DNA of 64,000 nt from Micromussa lordhowensis (taxonomy: Eukaryota > Cnidaria > Anthozoa > Scleractinia > Lobophylliidae): assembly GCA_964020085.1 (NCBI GenBank), contig OZ026596.1:9690739-9754738 (forward strand). Reading direction: 5' to 3'. Of this stretch, positions 35,815-46,608 are shown one piece after another. The translations under genes were made by a program, and so were the position numbers. The first letter of the stretch is position 1, and every line of letters begins with the position of its first letter. The notes beneath the pieces are model-generated. The model was not told the DNA's origin and did no database searches. It worked only from the letters and a program-made list of their open reading frames with translations.

Positions 35815-38800
35815 ATGCCTGTGCAAATTCATGAGTCGGGATTTCCATCTTATTCACTCTCCTCCAAGGTATCTGAACGTTTAGTATCTTAGACGCAATT
35901 CAGCTCGGAACTTAAAGGGAGGATTTCACGGTTTAGGACATGTCTGTATTATTTATTCGTCTGTGCACGCTTTTTGGCACAGGCCCAGTTTTTCATTGTT
36001 TATGAACCAATCGTAAGTAAGTTACCTAATTTCGCATGCGAATAGTCGTAAAATCATCAACGTTATCGTGCGGGTCAAAACTAAATTCAACGGTCGACAG
36101 CGTCGGCAAAATCCACTGAAATCCACTGTGAATTTTGGTGATCCGTCATTCTGCCACGACTAACTATAACATGTGATTACTAAACTACATGTGCTTGGGG
36201 TTTTGAAGCGATAACATTGATAAAGAAGCGAACAAAAGTATTTTGATTTAGAGACATGCGCCGAACAGTGAAAACCTCCCTTTAAGTAAATTGTGCCGGA
36301 TTAATCTGCAGAATATTGACGGCGGTTCCAAAATGATTTTAAGAAATCAGTAAGGTAACGGACATTTGATTATCAAGTTTTCTTTTCAACAAATAATAAA
36401 CAAATATCAAATTACGGGACAAAGTGATTAAATTCCCCCTATTGTTGAAATGTTCGCCATGGAAGGCAAGGTTCAAGGTTCTCGCATTTTGATTGGTTCT
36501 TACCTAGCCTGCAAGCAGGCTCACTTGTTGTAGGCCCACGGGAAAACGCGAAAGGGGCCATTCTCCCCGCCCTCCGTCGCCCTTCCCCGTTTTCCCGTGG
36601 GCCTACAACAACAAGTGAGCTTGCTCGCAGGCTAGTTCTTACCTATGAGACGAATGGATGACGTCATGAACATTTTTCCGTTTCTTTCTTGTATAAAACA
36701 GGTAGAGTCCATGTTGCCGTGCGTCTGTTCAGTAATGTGGTAAGAACATCAGTGACACACTCGGCTATCGCCTCGTGTGCCACTTGTTTATTTGTTCTTA
36801 CCACATTTTGACGTCATCTGTGATCTATTACTGAACAGACGTTCCCGGGGAGTGGGCTCTCATATATATAAAAAGGACGTGGGTGCTGTTCGTACTTTTT
36901 TGTTAAAAAGCGGTTTGGTACCTCTTAGAGTATTGAGCTTCAAAACGTTGTGGTAGCTTTCAGGGTAATGAGCTGAAAGCGATAATGTGTTGTTTTAGAA
37001 TTGATAGCTCGGGGTGAAATTAATGTCAACCTACGCTCACAAAAATTTCAAAATTTCCGACGAGCACCCCCTCCCTTTTAATATCGAAGTCCCCCCGGTT
37101 CCCGAGCCTCTGCTCTCCCACCCACCAAGGGGTTACTTTGACTTGGGTGTAATTTTTCTTGTTTTATTACTTTCGCCTAAACTTTAGCGGTATAACTGGT
37201 CCCTTGGGAAAACTGAACTCAGAAAGGCTGACCGTACGGTTGGGGTTAACTGCATATAATTTCCAATATTTCGTCAAGCACGGCCTGACTTCTTCAGTCA
37301 GGGAATGTTGGCCCTTTCTAGAGTTTGAAGTCCCTTGGGAAACAGTTTTGTTTTCTCTCGACTTCGTCTAGGTAGACATTGACATTCTGGAAAAAAAACT
37401 GTTTCCCTCAGGAGGATTGTACATCAACAGTAAACGTGTTCAATTTTCGGTTTATCTACTGAAATATTTCGGGAACAATCTAGAAACTATTCATACCAGT
37501 GGAGAACTACGATTTTCTAACAAGTCTGTTATCTTCAAACTCTATAAGTCGAGTCGAAAAGAAATCACTCCTATTGTAGCGGATTAGGTTTCAACAGCCA
37601 AAACAAATCACAGTGAAAGACTAGTGAACAATCGCCGATGCACGATTTTATAATGCATGGCTATTCTCTTTTAGTTGTCGCTAAAGAGATCACCCCGCAC
37701 TCCACGCGTGTTGGTGATCGGTGGCGGAGTTGTAGGTGCGACGTCAGCACTACAGCTTCTGCAGAAAGGATACAAAGTCACTGTTCTAGCAAAAGAGTAC
37801 GCTTCACCAGCCTCGGGTAAACGCATCACCTCCGAGATCGCCGGTGCCCTGTGGGAATGGCCTCCGGCAGTGTGTGGACGACACACAGACGAGAATTCAC
37901 TGGAGAGGTCCAAGGTTTGGTGCATGGACAGCTATGGCAAGTTCATGGAATTGGCCATGAATCCGAAGGAAACTGGAGCTTACCTGAGACAATCTGTCTT
38001 CTACTTCAAAGACAAGGTAAATTTCGATTTAACAAGACTCATTTTAATTTGAATCAGCTTGCATTCTGTTAATGGTTCGCAACGATATCTATACATACTG
38101 TATTGTACTTTCTGCTCAAACCTGAACAACTCACATATTAATAAAATCACTACTTCTCTCTCAGGTCAACGATCTTCCCACACAGTTGGAAAAGATGAAC
38201 GAACTATGTCACTTGCCAGGATTCCGCCATGACGCCAAACTCATTGAAGAAACTGGTGAGTTTGACAAGAGTTTTCCTTCGAATATTTAAAACAATTTTA
38301 AGAATTCGCTTCAGTTTTCCTTTTCCTTGAACATGGTTTCCTTGGAAACCCCGGTTTGTTTGTTGGTGAAGTTAATTGCTTTTCTAACATATAGAAATTT
38401 ATTTTAAATTTATCTTTCCTTCAGGTGTGAACACAGACACGGGTGTGGTGGACGCGTACCAACACATGGCTCCCATGGTTGACACAGTCACCTACATGCA
38501 GTGGCTTTACAAACAGTGTCGTGACAAGGGCTGTCGCTTTGTATACGATGAAATTCACGGACTGTTGAGAGATCAGGCTGAAGACTTGAAAAAGAAATAC
38601 AAAGCTCGGCTCATCATCAATTGCTCTGGACTCAACGCCAAAGAACTGGCAGGAGATGAAGATGTCTACCCTCTAAGAGGTATAAATAACTCCTTATTTT
38701 ACTTAAGGACGGCGCCTACTAAGTACAAAGGTCTTTTCGCCATCTTAGCAACATCCATTAAAATTCAAAAAGGAAAACTGGGGGTAGCCATCATTTTCCT

Positions 38801-38984
38801 GATATAATTAGCCTTGAATCTCGAAATAAATGCTGCCGTCAGCATTTTTCTGAAAAAAAGGAAAATATATTTGTTGGCAGGATTTCCCTAGAATTTGACT
38901 TAACACACAGAAATGCAAACACATTTATAAAGATCTTTAAACGACGTGGAGAATATTAACATGAGAACCAGTTTGGATATGTTT

Positions 38985-39032
<48 letters not shown>

Positions 39033-39054
39033 CGCGAATAATTTCAAAATCGGA

Positions 39055-39120
<66 letters not shown>

Positions 39121-40539
39121 AGTCCAATTACTAATTAATCGTATCTATAACAAATTTCGGAATTAAAAATGTCTTCTAAGAACTTCTTTTGAGCGAAAAC
39201 GTCCGTAGCGCTTGTCCTTAGTTTCGAAAACTGTAGAAAACATTGCTAAGAAAGCCATTAAAGCGCGCGTAATTGACGTGAAAATCACGTGGGTATCCAA
39301 TTACAGGTGTCCGATTTGAAAAAGTTCAAATCGGACACCTGTAATCGGACACCCACGTGATCGCACGCCGATTACGTGACAAATAGGCGCGCGGAGAACC
39401 AATCACGATCTAGAATTTTGTTATAGATACGATTAATTACAAAATCGTCGCAGCAGTGCTTTTAATTAGCGTCTCTGACAACAGTTGACTTGTTGAATAA
39501 GCTTGCCTCTTCCGTTCCATAACATAAAAAATAGAGGTTGCCACGCGTTTTTAAAAGTTCAATGAGTTGCTTTGATCTTTTTTGAAAAATTGTAGGGTGC
39601 CCGTTAATTTTTTTCTTGTCACCTCCCCAGTAAGTCGAACTTTTGCGTCCTTCGCACTTGTATAGGGCGCGCACTACGCCATCTGCAGGTACATGTTTAC
39701 AGTTGGGTTTCAGTATTATTTTCTACAGAAAACAGCTAGTTTTTCAGATGGAAGACGCTAACAGTAGGTGGTTAAGGATGCGTCTCTATTCTGGTACTTG
39801 ATTCGCAGTACGAGAATTTAATTTTGCTTTCATTTTAGTCGCGTACTGGGTAGCGTAGTTAATTGCCTCATAGCGCGCGCGTAGTGTGTTAACCATGCCT
39901 TACGTAATGTGCAGAACGTGTGCGCACTAACAAACGTAGACACCGTCCGTGGTCATAAACAAGTGAACAATCTGTTACGCGCTATATATGGTGGCTTACC
40001 CTAAAGTCGAGTCTTAACTGGGGTTTGATCATGTTTTTGTGTTTCTCATTACAGGTGTGATTCTTAAGGTGAAGAATGATGGAAGTTTGATGCCTAAGCT
40101 CAACCACTCCATGTGCATCTCTCTGATAGAAGACATTGACGAGTCCAAATCAGAAGGACAAAGCTTCGTCTTCATCTTACCAAGAGGTGACGACAAACTG
40201 TGGCTGGGTGGCATGATACAACCCAACCAATGGGACAGAAATCTCACGCTCGATTATCCACCAATCAGAAGAATGTTCGAGAAAGTCAAGGAGTTCTACC
40301 CTCCCCTCCGTAACTATGGAGACAAGGACGTAGAGGAAGTGTTGGTGGGACTGCGGCCCGCTCGTAAAGGCAACGTTCGGCTGGAGTGGGATCCAGTGTG
40401 TCCTTCTGTTCTGCACAACTATGGACATGGAGGCTCGGGTGTGACTTTCTCGTGGGGCTGTGCTATAGAAGCTAGCGCCATGGTGGATCGTGCTCTCCAC
40501 CCATTGAAACCTTTTATGACCACTTGTAAGCTAAATTAG
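35815..40539 (+). CDS. D-amino-acid oxidase family flavoenzyme, copy 4 (peroxisomal signal lost)
   Basis: Five coding exons: 35,815-35,868, 37,675-38,016, 38,165-38,255, 38,425-38,679, 40,055-40,539; 1227 nt, 408 residues. The N-terminus MPVQIHESGFPS.. matches copy 3. Exon 2 starts after TATTCTCTTTTAG, adding LSLK before RSPRTP. GGGVVG is at 34-39. One residue is missing in the AKEYASP(V)ASGKR loop. NVRLEW and NYGHGGSGVTF are kept. The C-terminus departs from the others after VDR: ALHPLKPFMTTCKLN replaces VLKRPQIYLSKL, because about 760 bp are inserted at about 40,497-41,255. The remains of the old end (AAAAGACCACAGA) resume at about 41,256. It is thus probably not imported by the PTS1 route. 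Introns 1 and 4 (1.8 and 1.4 kb) hold several inserted elements. The ancestral AATAAA is at 41,551. Confidence 0.87.
35912..36285. mobile_element. TTAA-flanked miniature element in copy 4 intron 1
   Basis: 374 bp, ends TTAAAGGGAGGATTTCAC and GTGAAAACCTCCCTTTAA. The empty site is seen in copy 3 intron 1 at about 22,115-22,135 (GGAACCTGAGTAAATTGTGCC). Confidence 0.8.
36506..36635. mobile_element. Short fold-back element with 9-bp flanking repeat
   Basis: TTCTTACCT flanks it directly (36,497-36,505 and 36,636-36,644). The arms AGCCTGCAAGCAGGCTCACT and its near complement extend through GTAGGCCCACGGGAAAACG. Overlap of end bases makes the duplication 7-9 bp. Confidence 0.8.
36721..36841. repeat. 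Nested inverted repeat
   Basis: GCGTCTGTTCAGTAAT / ATTACTGAACAGACG enclose GTGGTAAGAAC / GTTCTTACCAC and a third pair around CTCGGCTATCG. It lies in copy 4 intron 1. The rest of that intron to 37,490 is inserted relative to copy 3 and shows no gene. Confidence 0.75.
38994..39440. mobile_element. Cluster of three palindromes in copy 4 intron 4
   Basis: 38,994-39,133 is a palindrome around GCGCGAAGCGCG with arms containing GTACAATTCAGGGAGTAATC. 39,287-39,359 is a second one (CACGTGGGTATCCAATTACA... with CAGGTGTCCGATTTGAA). A further pair AATTAATCGTATCTATAACA (39,132) and its complement (39,418) encloses the latter. All are absent from copy 3 intron 4. Confidence 0.75.
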
Positions 40540-41255
40540 CTCCAAACTAGAGCATGGCTTTTTTTCTACTAGCATAGCGTTTTGACATTTTTACTTGGGC
40601 ATTGGAACAAATCAAATTTTTAAGAGTTTTGGGCTAGTAAGGGACCTTATACTTCTTTTCTCCATTTCGTATCTTTTTTGCTGCATTGTTGATCGTCTAC
40701 TTGGCTGGGCTTGCTTTCACTTCAAGAATTCCGGAGAAAGCATCATCGAGTCGGGGAATTCTTACCACGAAGTAGCCATGCAAGTGTTGTTGAGGGCAAT
40801 TTTCCTCCGAGATTTTCACTCATATTTCTAAGCATTTTTGTACGCATTTCGGGCTCAGTTGACCTAATCAGTCCAATCTGGGTATGATTAGAAGCGAAAA
40901 GCTCTGGGAACGAGGTTGGATGCCAGTGGCAAAGCGCGGAAGTGACGTCATGACTCAGACAAACAAACCGATATGGCGGACGATTTTCCTAAAACACGTT
41001 CCAAAACAGCCGGTGTTCCTAAAACGTATTTTTGAAACGAAAACTTTGCATAGATTCCCTCTAGTTCTCTCAGAACACGCTGATGTTGTATGAGCCTCGT
41101 GGGGGATATAATCATTTGCATTCTATTTTTACGCCTCGCGCGCTTCGTTATTTCAGTCTAAGGTGATGACGTCAGGAGTGCAGCAGAGGCGAACGTTCAT
41201 CGACGGTGGTAACCATGGCGCCCTGGTAGTGACGTCTGCTTGGGTACAAACGGGT
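40497..41255. mobile_element. Insertion that replaced the C-terminus of oxidase copy 4
   Basis: Compared with copy 3, sequence between GATCGTGCTCT and AAAAGACCACAGA is new. Its ends are weakly inverted (CACCCATTGAAACC against the complement of the right end, CACCCGTTTGTACCC). I cannot fix a target duplication. It supplies the new stop at 40,537 and otherwise has no gene I recognise. Confidence 0.6.
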
Positions 41256-42741
41256 GAAAAGACCACAGACTTATTTTTCCACAGCCGACTTATTTTTCTT
41301 CTTGATGTCTGAAAATGTTGACCTCTAAGTCTCTCGCACGGTGAGACAAATTTAGTCTAGCGATTTTAGTTTCTTATAATTATTTGGTAAAGAAACAAGG
41401 TTGATTTGATATCGAATGCTTTGTAACATTGATCACCTAACATCCGCAATGTGAGTAGGTTATGAATTTGTTAATATTATTTTACAAGTTTTATTGTCCC
41501 TATATATATTCAGAGCTATAAGGAAATTTAAAACTTTTGTAAGACTCGTTAATAAAGTTTATTAAAGATTAAGTGAAAGCCGGCTTGCTTTTATTTTAGT
41601 AAACAGGCGCACGCCTAATGAAAAAAACATTTTTTCCCAAACACCTTGTGGAGAAATAATCTTTATCCTTCTTCGCCCGTCATTCGCAGTAGCTCCACAG
41701 CAAAACTACGTTTTTCCTGGTGAATTTTAAAAGCTTCGGGTGTTTTTCTACAATTTTTTCGCAACGTGTAAAGCGAGCAACGCAAGAATAATGCTCAGAA
41801 AATATTGCTACCTCCCTCCCCCCGTTCAAACAGTTAATGGTTCATCCCTTTTGAATGAACTTTGGAGTCTGGCAACCTTCAGTGCTAACAAAACTATGAT
41901 CTGAGTAACCACCATACTAAATGGATATTGAAATCAGGCGATTACAAATTCGAGCGATCGAAACAAACTTGAAACTAAAGCCAAGACTCGAATGTTAAAA
42001 CGAGACTTCGTTTGATGCGCGACCATAAAATGTAGCAGATTACGTCGATTATTGTCGTGTGGTATACAGTCGAAGCCCTATTAAGCGGCAAGCCTTATGG
42101 CCAGTTATAGAAGTCCCGGTGAGAGCCTATCCAACCCCCGAGGGTGGCCGGTTGATAGGGGTTGAACTGTAGTTCCATTCTCCCGACGCTGTTTAGCTGG
42201 TATTTCTGACGCATCTGAGAGCGTAAATACATGGCATTTGACCCGTTTATCATTCACCTGTATGACAAATGTTGCCCGTTAACGATAACAAGGACTCACA
42301 CGAGCACAAATGTCTGGATCGAAAACATCTCAAAAAAATTGATTCCGAAAAACTCTTTCCTTCTAGTTTCAAATTTGTGATTAAAATTAGCTCGAATTTT
42401 CCCTTACAGGATGTATCGTTTACAGTGCGACTACTCTAACCAAAGCCACCCGACAAAATTTTCTACAAATTTAACGAATGAAAATCGTGGAGGTTAACAA
42501 TAGTTTTCTAACAAATTATCCACCATGACCACAAATCTGTTGCCTTTGTGATTTACAGCTTGATTACAAAGTTGGAGAACTATTGTTAACCGCGAGTTTT
42601 ATTTGATAAATTTGAGGAACTTTTTGTTTGGAGGCCTTGGTTGGAGCAGTCGCACTGTAATTACTGCGGCTAGAAGATAGGCCAAATTTCACAGGAGCCG
42701 CGAATTACCAGTCCAGTGTTCAATTTGTCTCCAACTTCGTC
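41256..42741. other. 3' flank of copy 4 and intergenic DNA
   Basis: 41,256-41,480 is homologous to the 3' flank of copy 3 (CTTTGTAACATTGAT, GTGAGTAGGTTATGAAT). The remainder has no gene. About 42,065-42,172 is a fragment of a repeat with GTCGAAGCCCTATTAAGCGG, related to 53,321-53,747. 42,480-42,600 contains an inverted pair of ACAATAGTTTTC / GAACTATTGTTAAC type. Confidence 0.55.
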
Positions 42742-44054
42742 GAGGGTTGTCCAATATACCCGCACTGTAACGGTCCGTGAATCTTGCTTACGGTCTGTAC
42801 AGTTCGTATGGTGCCTAAAGCTCTTATCGGTCCGTAAGGAAGAGCATACGGTCCGTAAGTTGCATTCCATTAGCGACACTTAGAATATTTTTCGCTGTGC
42901 TGGTTACTTGTAGAGGGGTCCAAGGACTTTACGGTCCGTACAGTTCGTACGGACCGTAAAATTGTTAACGGTCCGTTAAGAAGGGTTTACGGTCCGTAAG
43001 TTGCATTCCATTAGCGACACTTAGAATATTTTCCGCTGTGCTGGTTTCTTGTAGAGGGGTCCAATGTCTTTACGGTCCGTGTATAATCCACGAGAAGACA
43101 GATGGTGACTACAATGTATAATAATCAGAATTAGCGGAGACTCAACTAATATTGAAAGCGTGCTTTCGGTCCTACACCTTCAAACCGAAGAAAAAGTGTA
43201 TACCAGTAGTATCACTGCTCTCGCAAATGCCACCTGACATTTCGTGAACTTAAAATCAAAATCCCAATTCGTACAGCCTGTTACTAAATTGAAAGAAACG
43301 TACGCAATTAACTCTGTAAGAAAGTAACAAAACATACGGACTCATCGAAGTCGCGTTCGCACTGACCCATATTTATAGAACGAGGCATACATATGTATAT
43401 CTTCTTTTTTTCAAAGTGGCGTTCTTACGCAATTAACTCTGTAAGAACGTAACAAAACATATGGATGGACTCATCGAAGTGGCGTTCCCACTGTCGCATA
43501 CTTTTAGAACGAGGCATACATATGTATATCATCTTTACCTTTCGGCTCCCGCACACTCCTCAATGTCTAGTTACAGTTCTTTATGGCGAACTGAACCGAA
43601 CGTACCTTTCGGCTCCCGCACACTCCTTAATGTCTAGTTACTGTTGTTCAAAACATTCGGACTCGCCGAAGTGGTGGCGTTCCCGCTGTCGCATGTTTTT
43701 AGAACGAACGGAACATACGGACCGTTAAATTGAACGAAACGTACGCAATTAACTCTGTAACAACGGAACAAAACATTCGGACTCGCCGAAGTGGCGTTCC
43801 CGCTGTCGCATGTTTTTAGAACGAGGCAAGATATATGTATCTTCTTTACCTTTCGGCTCCAGCGAACTGAACGAAACGTACGGACCGTTAACGCTCAGGG
43901 TGCCCTGTCCTTAATTAGATGCAAGCCTAGCGATCTGAAAGAAACGTGGGGAACGTATGAAAGGTGCTCACGGTTCGTAACTGCTTTTACGGTCCGTACG
44001 GACCGTACATCAAAAATACGGACCGAATCAGTGCGGGTGTATTGGACATGTGTG
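42742..44054. mobile_element. Non-autonomous element packed with TACGGTCCGTA palindromes
   Basis: The 1,313-bp segment is flanked by direct ACTTCGTC (42,734-42,741 and 44,055-44,062). Inner inverted ends are TGTCCAATATACCCGCACTG and the complement of CAGTGCGGGTGTATTGGACA. Inside, the motif ACGGTCCGTA and its complement recur many times. A block of about 140 bp is duplicated in tandem (about 42,843 and 42,985: GTTGCATTCCATTAGCGACA). Another unit (GCAATTAACTCTGTAA.. to CATATGTATATC) is repeated from 43,307 to 43,840. An 8-bp duplication would fit hAT-type insertion. Open frames here are repeat artefacts. Confidence 0.7.
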
Positions 44055-44062
44055 ACTTCGTC

Positions 44063-44916
44063 CCCAGGGCGGTCTTTCCATTCTGTCCCAGAGAACCTCA
44101 GTACCACCACTGTGGACATAGCCTTGGGTGTCAGGTTTTAGCGGTTGCGCCTACAGTGTGTGTTTCTTGGTCCTGTTTTATGTAATTAATTAGCTTCTAT
44201 ATTTGACCCATTTATTAAACTGAGAACGTTGGAATCCCTGACTAGATTCCTGAATTGCGTTAACAGTTAAAACGAACTGGTTGCAGATCAATTCTAAATA
44301 GCAATAAATTTGTATATCTTCTTTATTACAAAAACGCCGATAAATTCAGTACAATTTAAAAAAAATTGCAACTCTTTTCTCGCGTATATCTGAGATAAGA
44401 GAGCACGGAAAGTGCACTAGAAATCTTACGGGCGGTGTAAAAAGTTTCTTTTCGTTTAGTCAGACTTTCGAGACCAGGTAGGCATAAATGTAAATTCTGG
44501 AAACGTTATTTAGCGACTTCCGTTTTAATTTCATGGATGAGTGTCGCCAACTCTCCTTCTTTACTCCACGTTCAATACAAGCATTGCATTTTGTATTAGG
44601 TTACTTACTTACTGCCCACTATGCCAGGTCTGGCACATAGGACAGCATTAGGAACCGGTATTTCTGGCACCTTTTTAACGCAATTGTCATGGCAACTTAA
44701 GAACTGTAAAGCGCCACCGAGGTTTCCTGATTTGCAGGTAGAATCTCTCCACATGAGCAAGTCGCAGGAGTCGATCTAAGCTGACCTGCGTGACTTTAAG
44801 ATTGCCTTGGAGTTGCCTTGATGGAAGGATAAGTTCTCCTATCGCAACTTATGATAAGCACAAGAGGCTTCTCAGGAGAATATATCCTCTTAACTAATCG
44901 ACAGCTGGGAGCAGGG
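44063..44916. other. Intergenic, nothing recognised
   Basis: AT-rich sequence between the element and the 3' end of the F-box gene. No coding, RNA or repeat feature is supported. Confidence 0.5.
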
Positions 44917-46296
44917 TTAATACCTGACGTCACACATTGGTAATTTTCTCTTAAAGTTTAACACGTCTAACGTCGTGATACGTCTACAATTGAGAATTTC
45001 CAATTCTCTGAGGTTCGGGAGATTCTGCGAAATAATAACCAATGTATCACTGGTCATGTGGATACAGTTTTGAATATTCAATACCTGCAACCAGCGGCAG
45101 CGCGTTATAATCGTATCCAGGCCTTTTGATGTACAGTCGCGGCAATCACCGAGGTAAAGATCAGTTATAGAAGATAGATTCTCTCCGATAGCAGTCAAAT
45201 AGCTGTCTTTCATTCTCCCTGAATACAATTTAAACCGCTTCAATTTCTGACAAGTTTCTACGATGGTCGGTATAAAGCCTCCGTGAACGTTGTAGGGATT
45301 GAAGCAATGCTCGCCGACGATAAGCGTTTCCAAGTTCGGGCTCTTCTCGGCAATCTTCGCAATGCCGATGTCGGAGATAGATGTGTCAATCACTTTTAGG
45401 TAGGAGAGGCTGGAAAATGGTTCAAAGTCTTCGGGTATGAGGGTTAAAACGTCTGTAACGTTGTAAAGGCGCTCCAGATGAATCGTCGACAAACTTACAT
45501 GGCAAATTTGTAAGACTGCACGAATGCCACGATCTGAAATCTGATGACACTCCCGAACAGTGAAAGAGGTGAGGCCAGGACAGCAGAAAGGAAGCGCGAA
45601 AAGAGCATCGTCGGTTATAAAGCAACACCATGTCAGATCAATGGCGGTCAGCCCAGGGAAACTCGTGCATAGCTTCCACAATGAGAGATCATCTACCACT
45701 GGTTCACTCTCATCAAATGGAATGACATCGTGGATTGAAATTTCTTTCAAATCCTTCACATTACCGCAGACAGACACTATCATACGGTGGCAATTCCCTC
45801 GGCTCCCCAATTTAATAGTATCTAAGTCGCGGCACTGCTGTAGAACTCGTTCAAATCCCTCCTCTGAAACCCCGGTGAGGAAAACGTTCAGGCTTTTTAA
45901 ACGAGTGCAGTTCGTGGCTATCTCGTTCATTCCTGTGTCGGACACTTGAAAGCAGCCTTCGATGCTCAGGCTACGGAGATCGACGCAATTTTGCGCGACT
46001 TTTTTAATGACTAAATCCGTGAGCCATTTGCAATCACTTACATTAATGTGCTGAATTGTTTTGCCCCATGAAGTAATCCATCTTTCCAGAATAGTATTGT
46101 TCACTTTGGTGGACAGAAAGCTGTCTTCACTGAGATCAATACTCTTCCATATACTGTAGTCCTCGAGAAGAAGGCGCCACTTCCAACACACCCGTCGCAG
46201 CAATAGGCGTTCTTTCGTGGCGAATTTACAAAATATCTGCAATATAATCGAATCTGGCAGATCGTTCAGAAGAAAAGATGAATTACATGCCTCCAT
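44917..46296 (-). CDS. F-box and leucine-rich-repeat protein (FBXL type)
   Basis: A single uninterrupted coding exon, 459 residues. I start at ATGGAGGCATG (46,296); the open frame extends six codons upstream but has no further ATG. Residues about 8-50 (LNDLPDSIILQIFCKFATKERLLLRRVCWKWRLLL..W) form an F-box, which would bind Skp1 in an SCF ubiquitin ligase. From about residue 78 to the end there are repeated 25-27-residue leucine-rich units of the Cys-containing kind (LRSLSIEGCFQVSDTGMNEIA; LTSFTVRECHQISDRGIRAVL; LQVLNIQNCIHMTSDTLVIIS; LRELEILNCRRITTLDVL), the substrate-recruiting solenoid of FBXL proteins. It reads divergently from the ASPHD-like gene, with 312 bp between starts. The exact orthologue (FBXL2/20-like versus another) cannot be named. 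Being intronless, it may be an old retrocopy. Confidence 0.85.
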   Translation of the reverse strand: MEACNSSFLLNDLPDSIILQIFCKFATKERLLLRRVCWKWRLLLEDYSIWKSIDLSEDSFLSTKVNNTILERWITSWGKTIQHINVSDCKWLTDLVIKKVAQNCVDLRSLSIEGCFQVSDTGMNEIATNCTRLKSLNVFLTGVSEEGFERVLQQCRDLDTIKLGSRGNCHRMIVSVCGNVKDLKEISIHDVIPFDESEPVVDDLSLWKLCTSFPGLTAIDLTWCCFITDDALFALPFCCPGLTSFTVRECHQISDRGIRAVLQICHVSLSTIHLERLYNVTDVLTLIPEDFEPFSSLSYLKVIDTSISDIGIAKIAEKSPNLETLIVGEHCFNPYNVHGGFIPTIVETCQKLKRFKLYSGRMKDSYLTAIGENLSSITDLYLGDCRDCTSKGLDTIITRCRWLQVLNIQNCIHMTSDTLVIISQNLPNLRELEILNCRRITTLDVLNFKRKLPMCDVRY

Positions 46297-46608
46297 AGTT
46301 GGAACGTATTTCAAATTCTTGTTTCAAAGACTAAATAGGAGATAATGAAACTAATGGCCTTCACTTATTTGAAAAGTTTGTGTCTACTTTGTGACGTCAT
46401 AAACGATCCAAAGTAAGCGCGCTCTCGTTGAGTAAGTGTACTTGAGTTGATCTGCGTAGAACTGGCTCTACCTTGCCTAAGCAACGCTCCTGCAGCGCGC
46501 ACTTTTCTCAGCATTACAGACATTTCGCTCATTTTTAAATTGATGCAAATTGCGCATTGGCTGATTTTCGTCAGAGAGGGGACTGGAACTACCCTCACCA
46601 AAACAAAC
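46297..46608. promoter_or_regulatory. Shared 5' region of the F-box and ASPHD-like genes
   Basis: 312 bp separate the two divergent ATGs. It has no TATA box, includes GTGACGTCAT and GCGCGC motifs and is likely a bidirectional promoter. Confidence 0.5.

Noticed and set aside
42670..42879. Candidate host gene upstream of the palindromic element
   Set aside because: The frame crosses the proposed element border and consists largely of the repeated motif.
43465..44141. Open frames of 87 and 116 codons
   Set aside because: They fall in tandem repeats of the ACGGTCCGTA element, and the repeated peptide follows from the repeat unit.
46447..46608. N-terminal extension of the ASPHD-like protein
   Set aside because: The open frame continues upstream, but the first ATG with good context followed by a credible membrane segment is at 46,609; the upstream part overlaps the divergent promoter.
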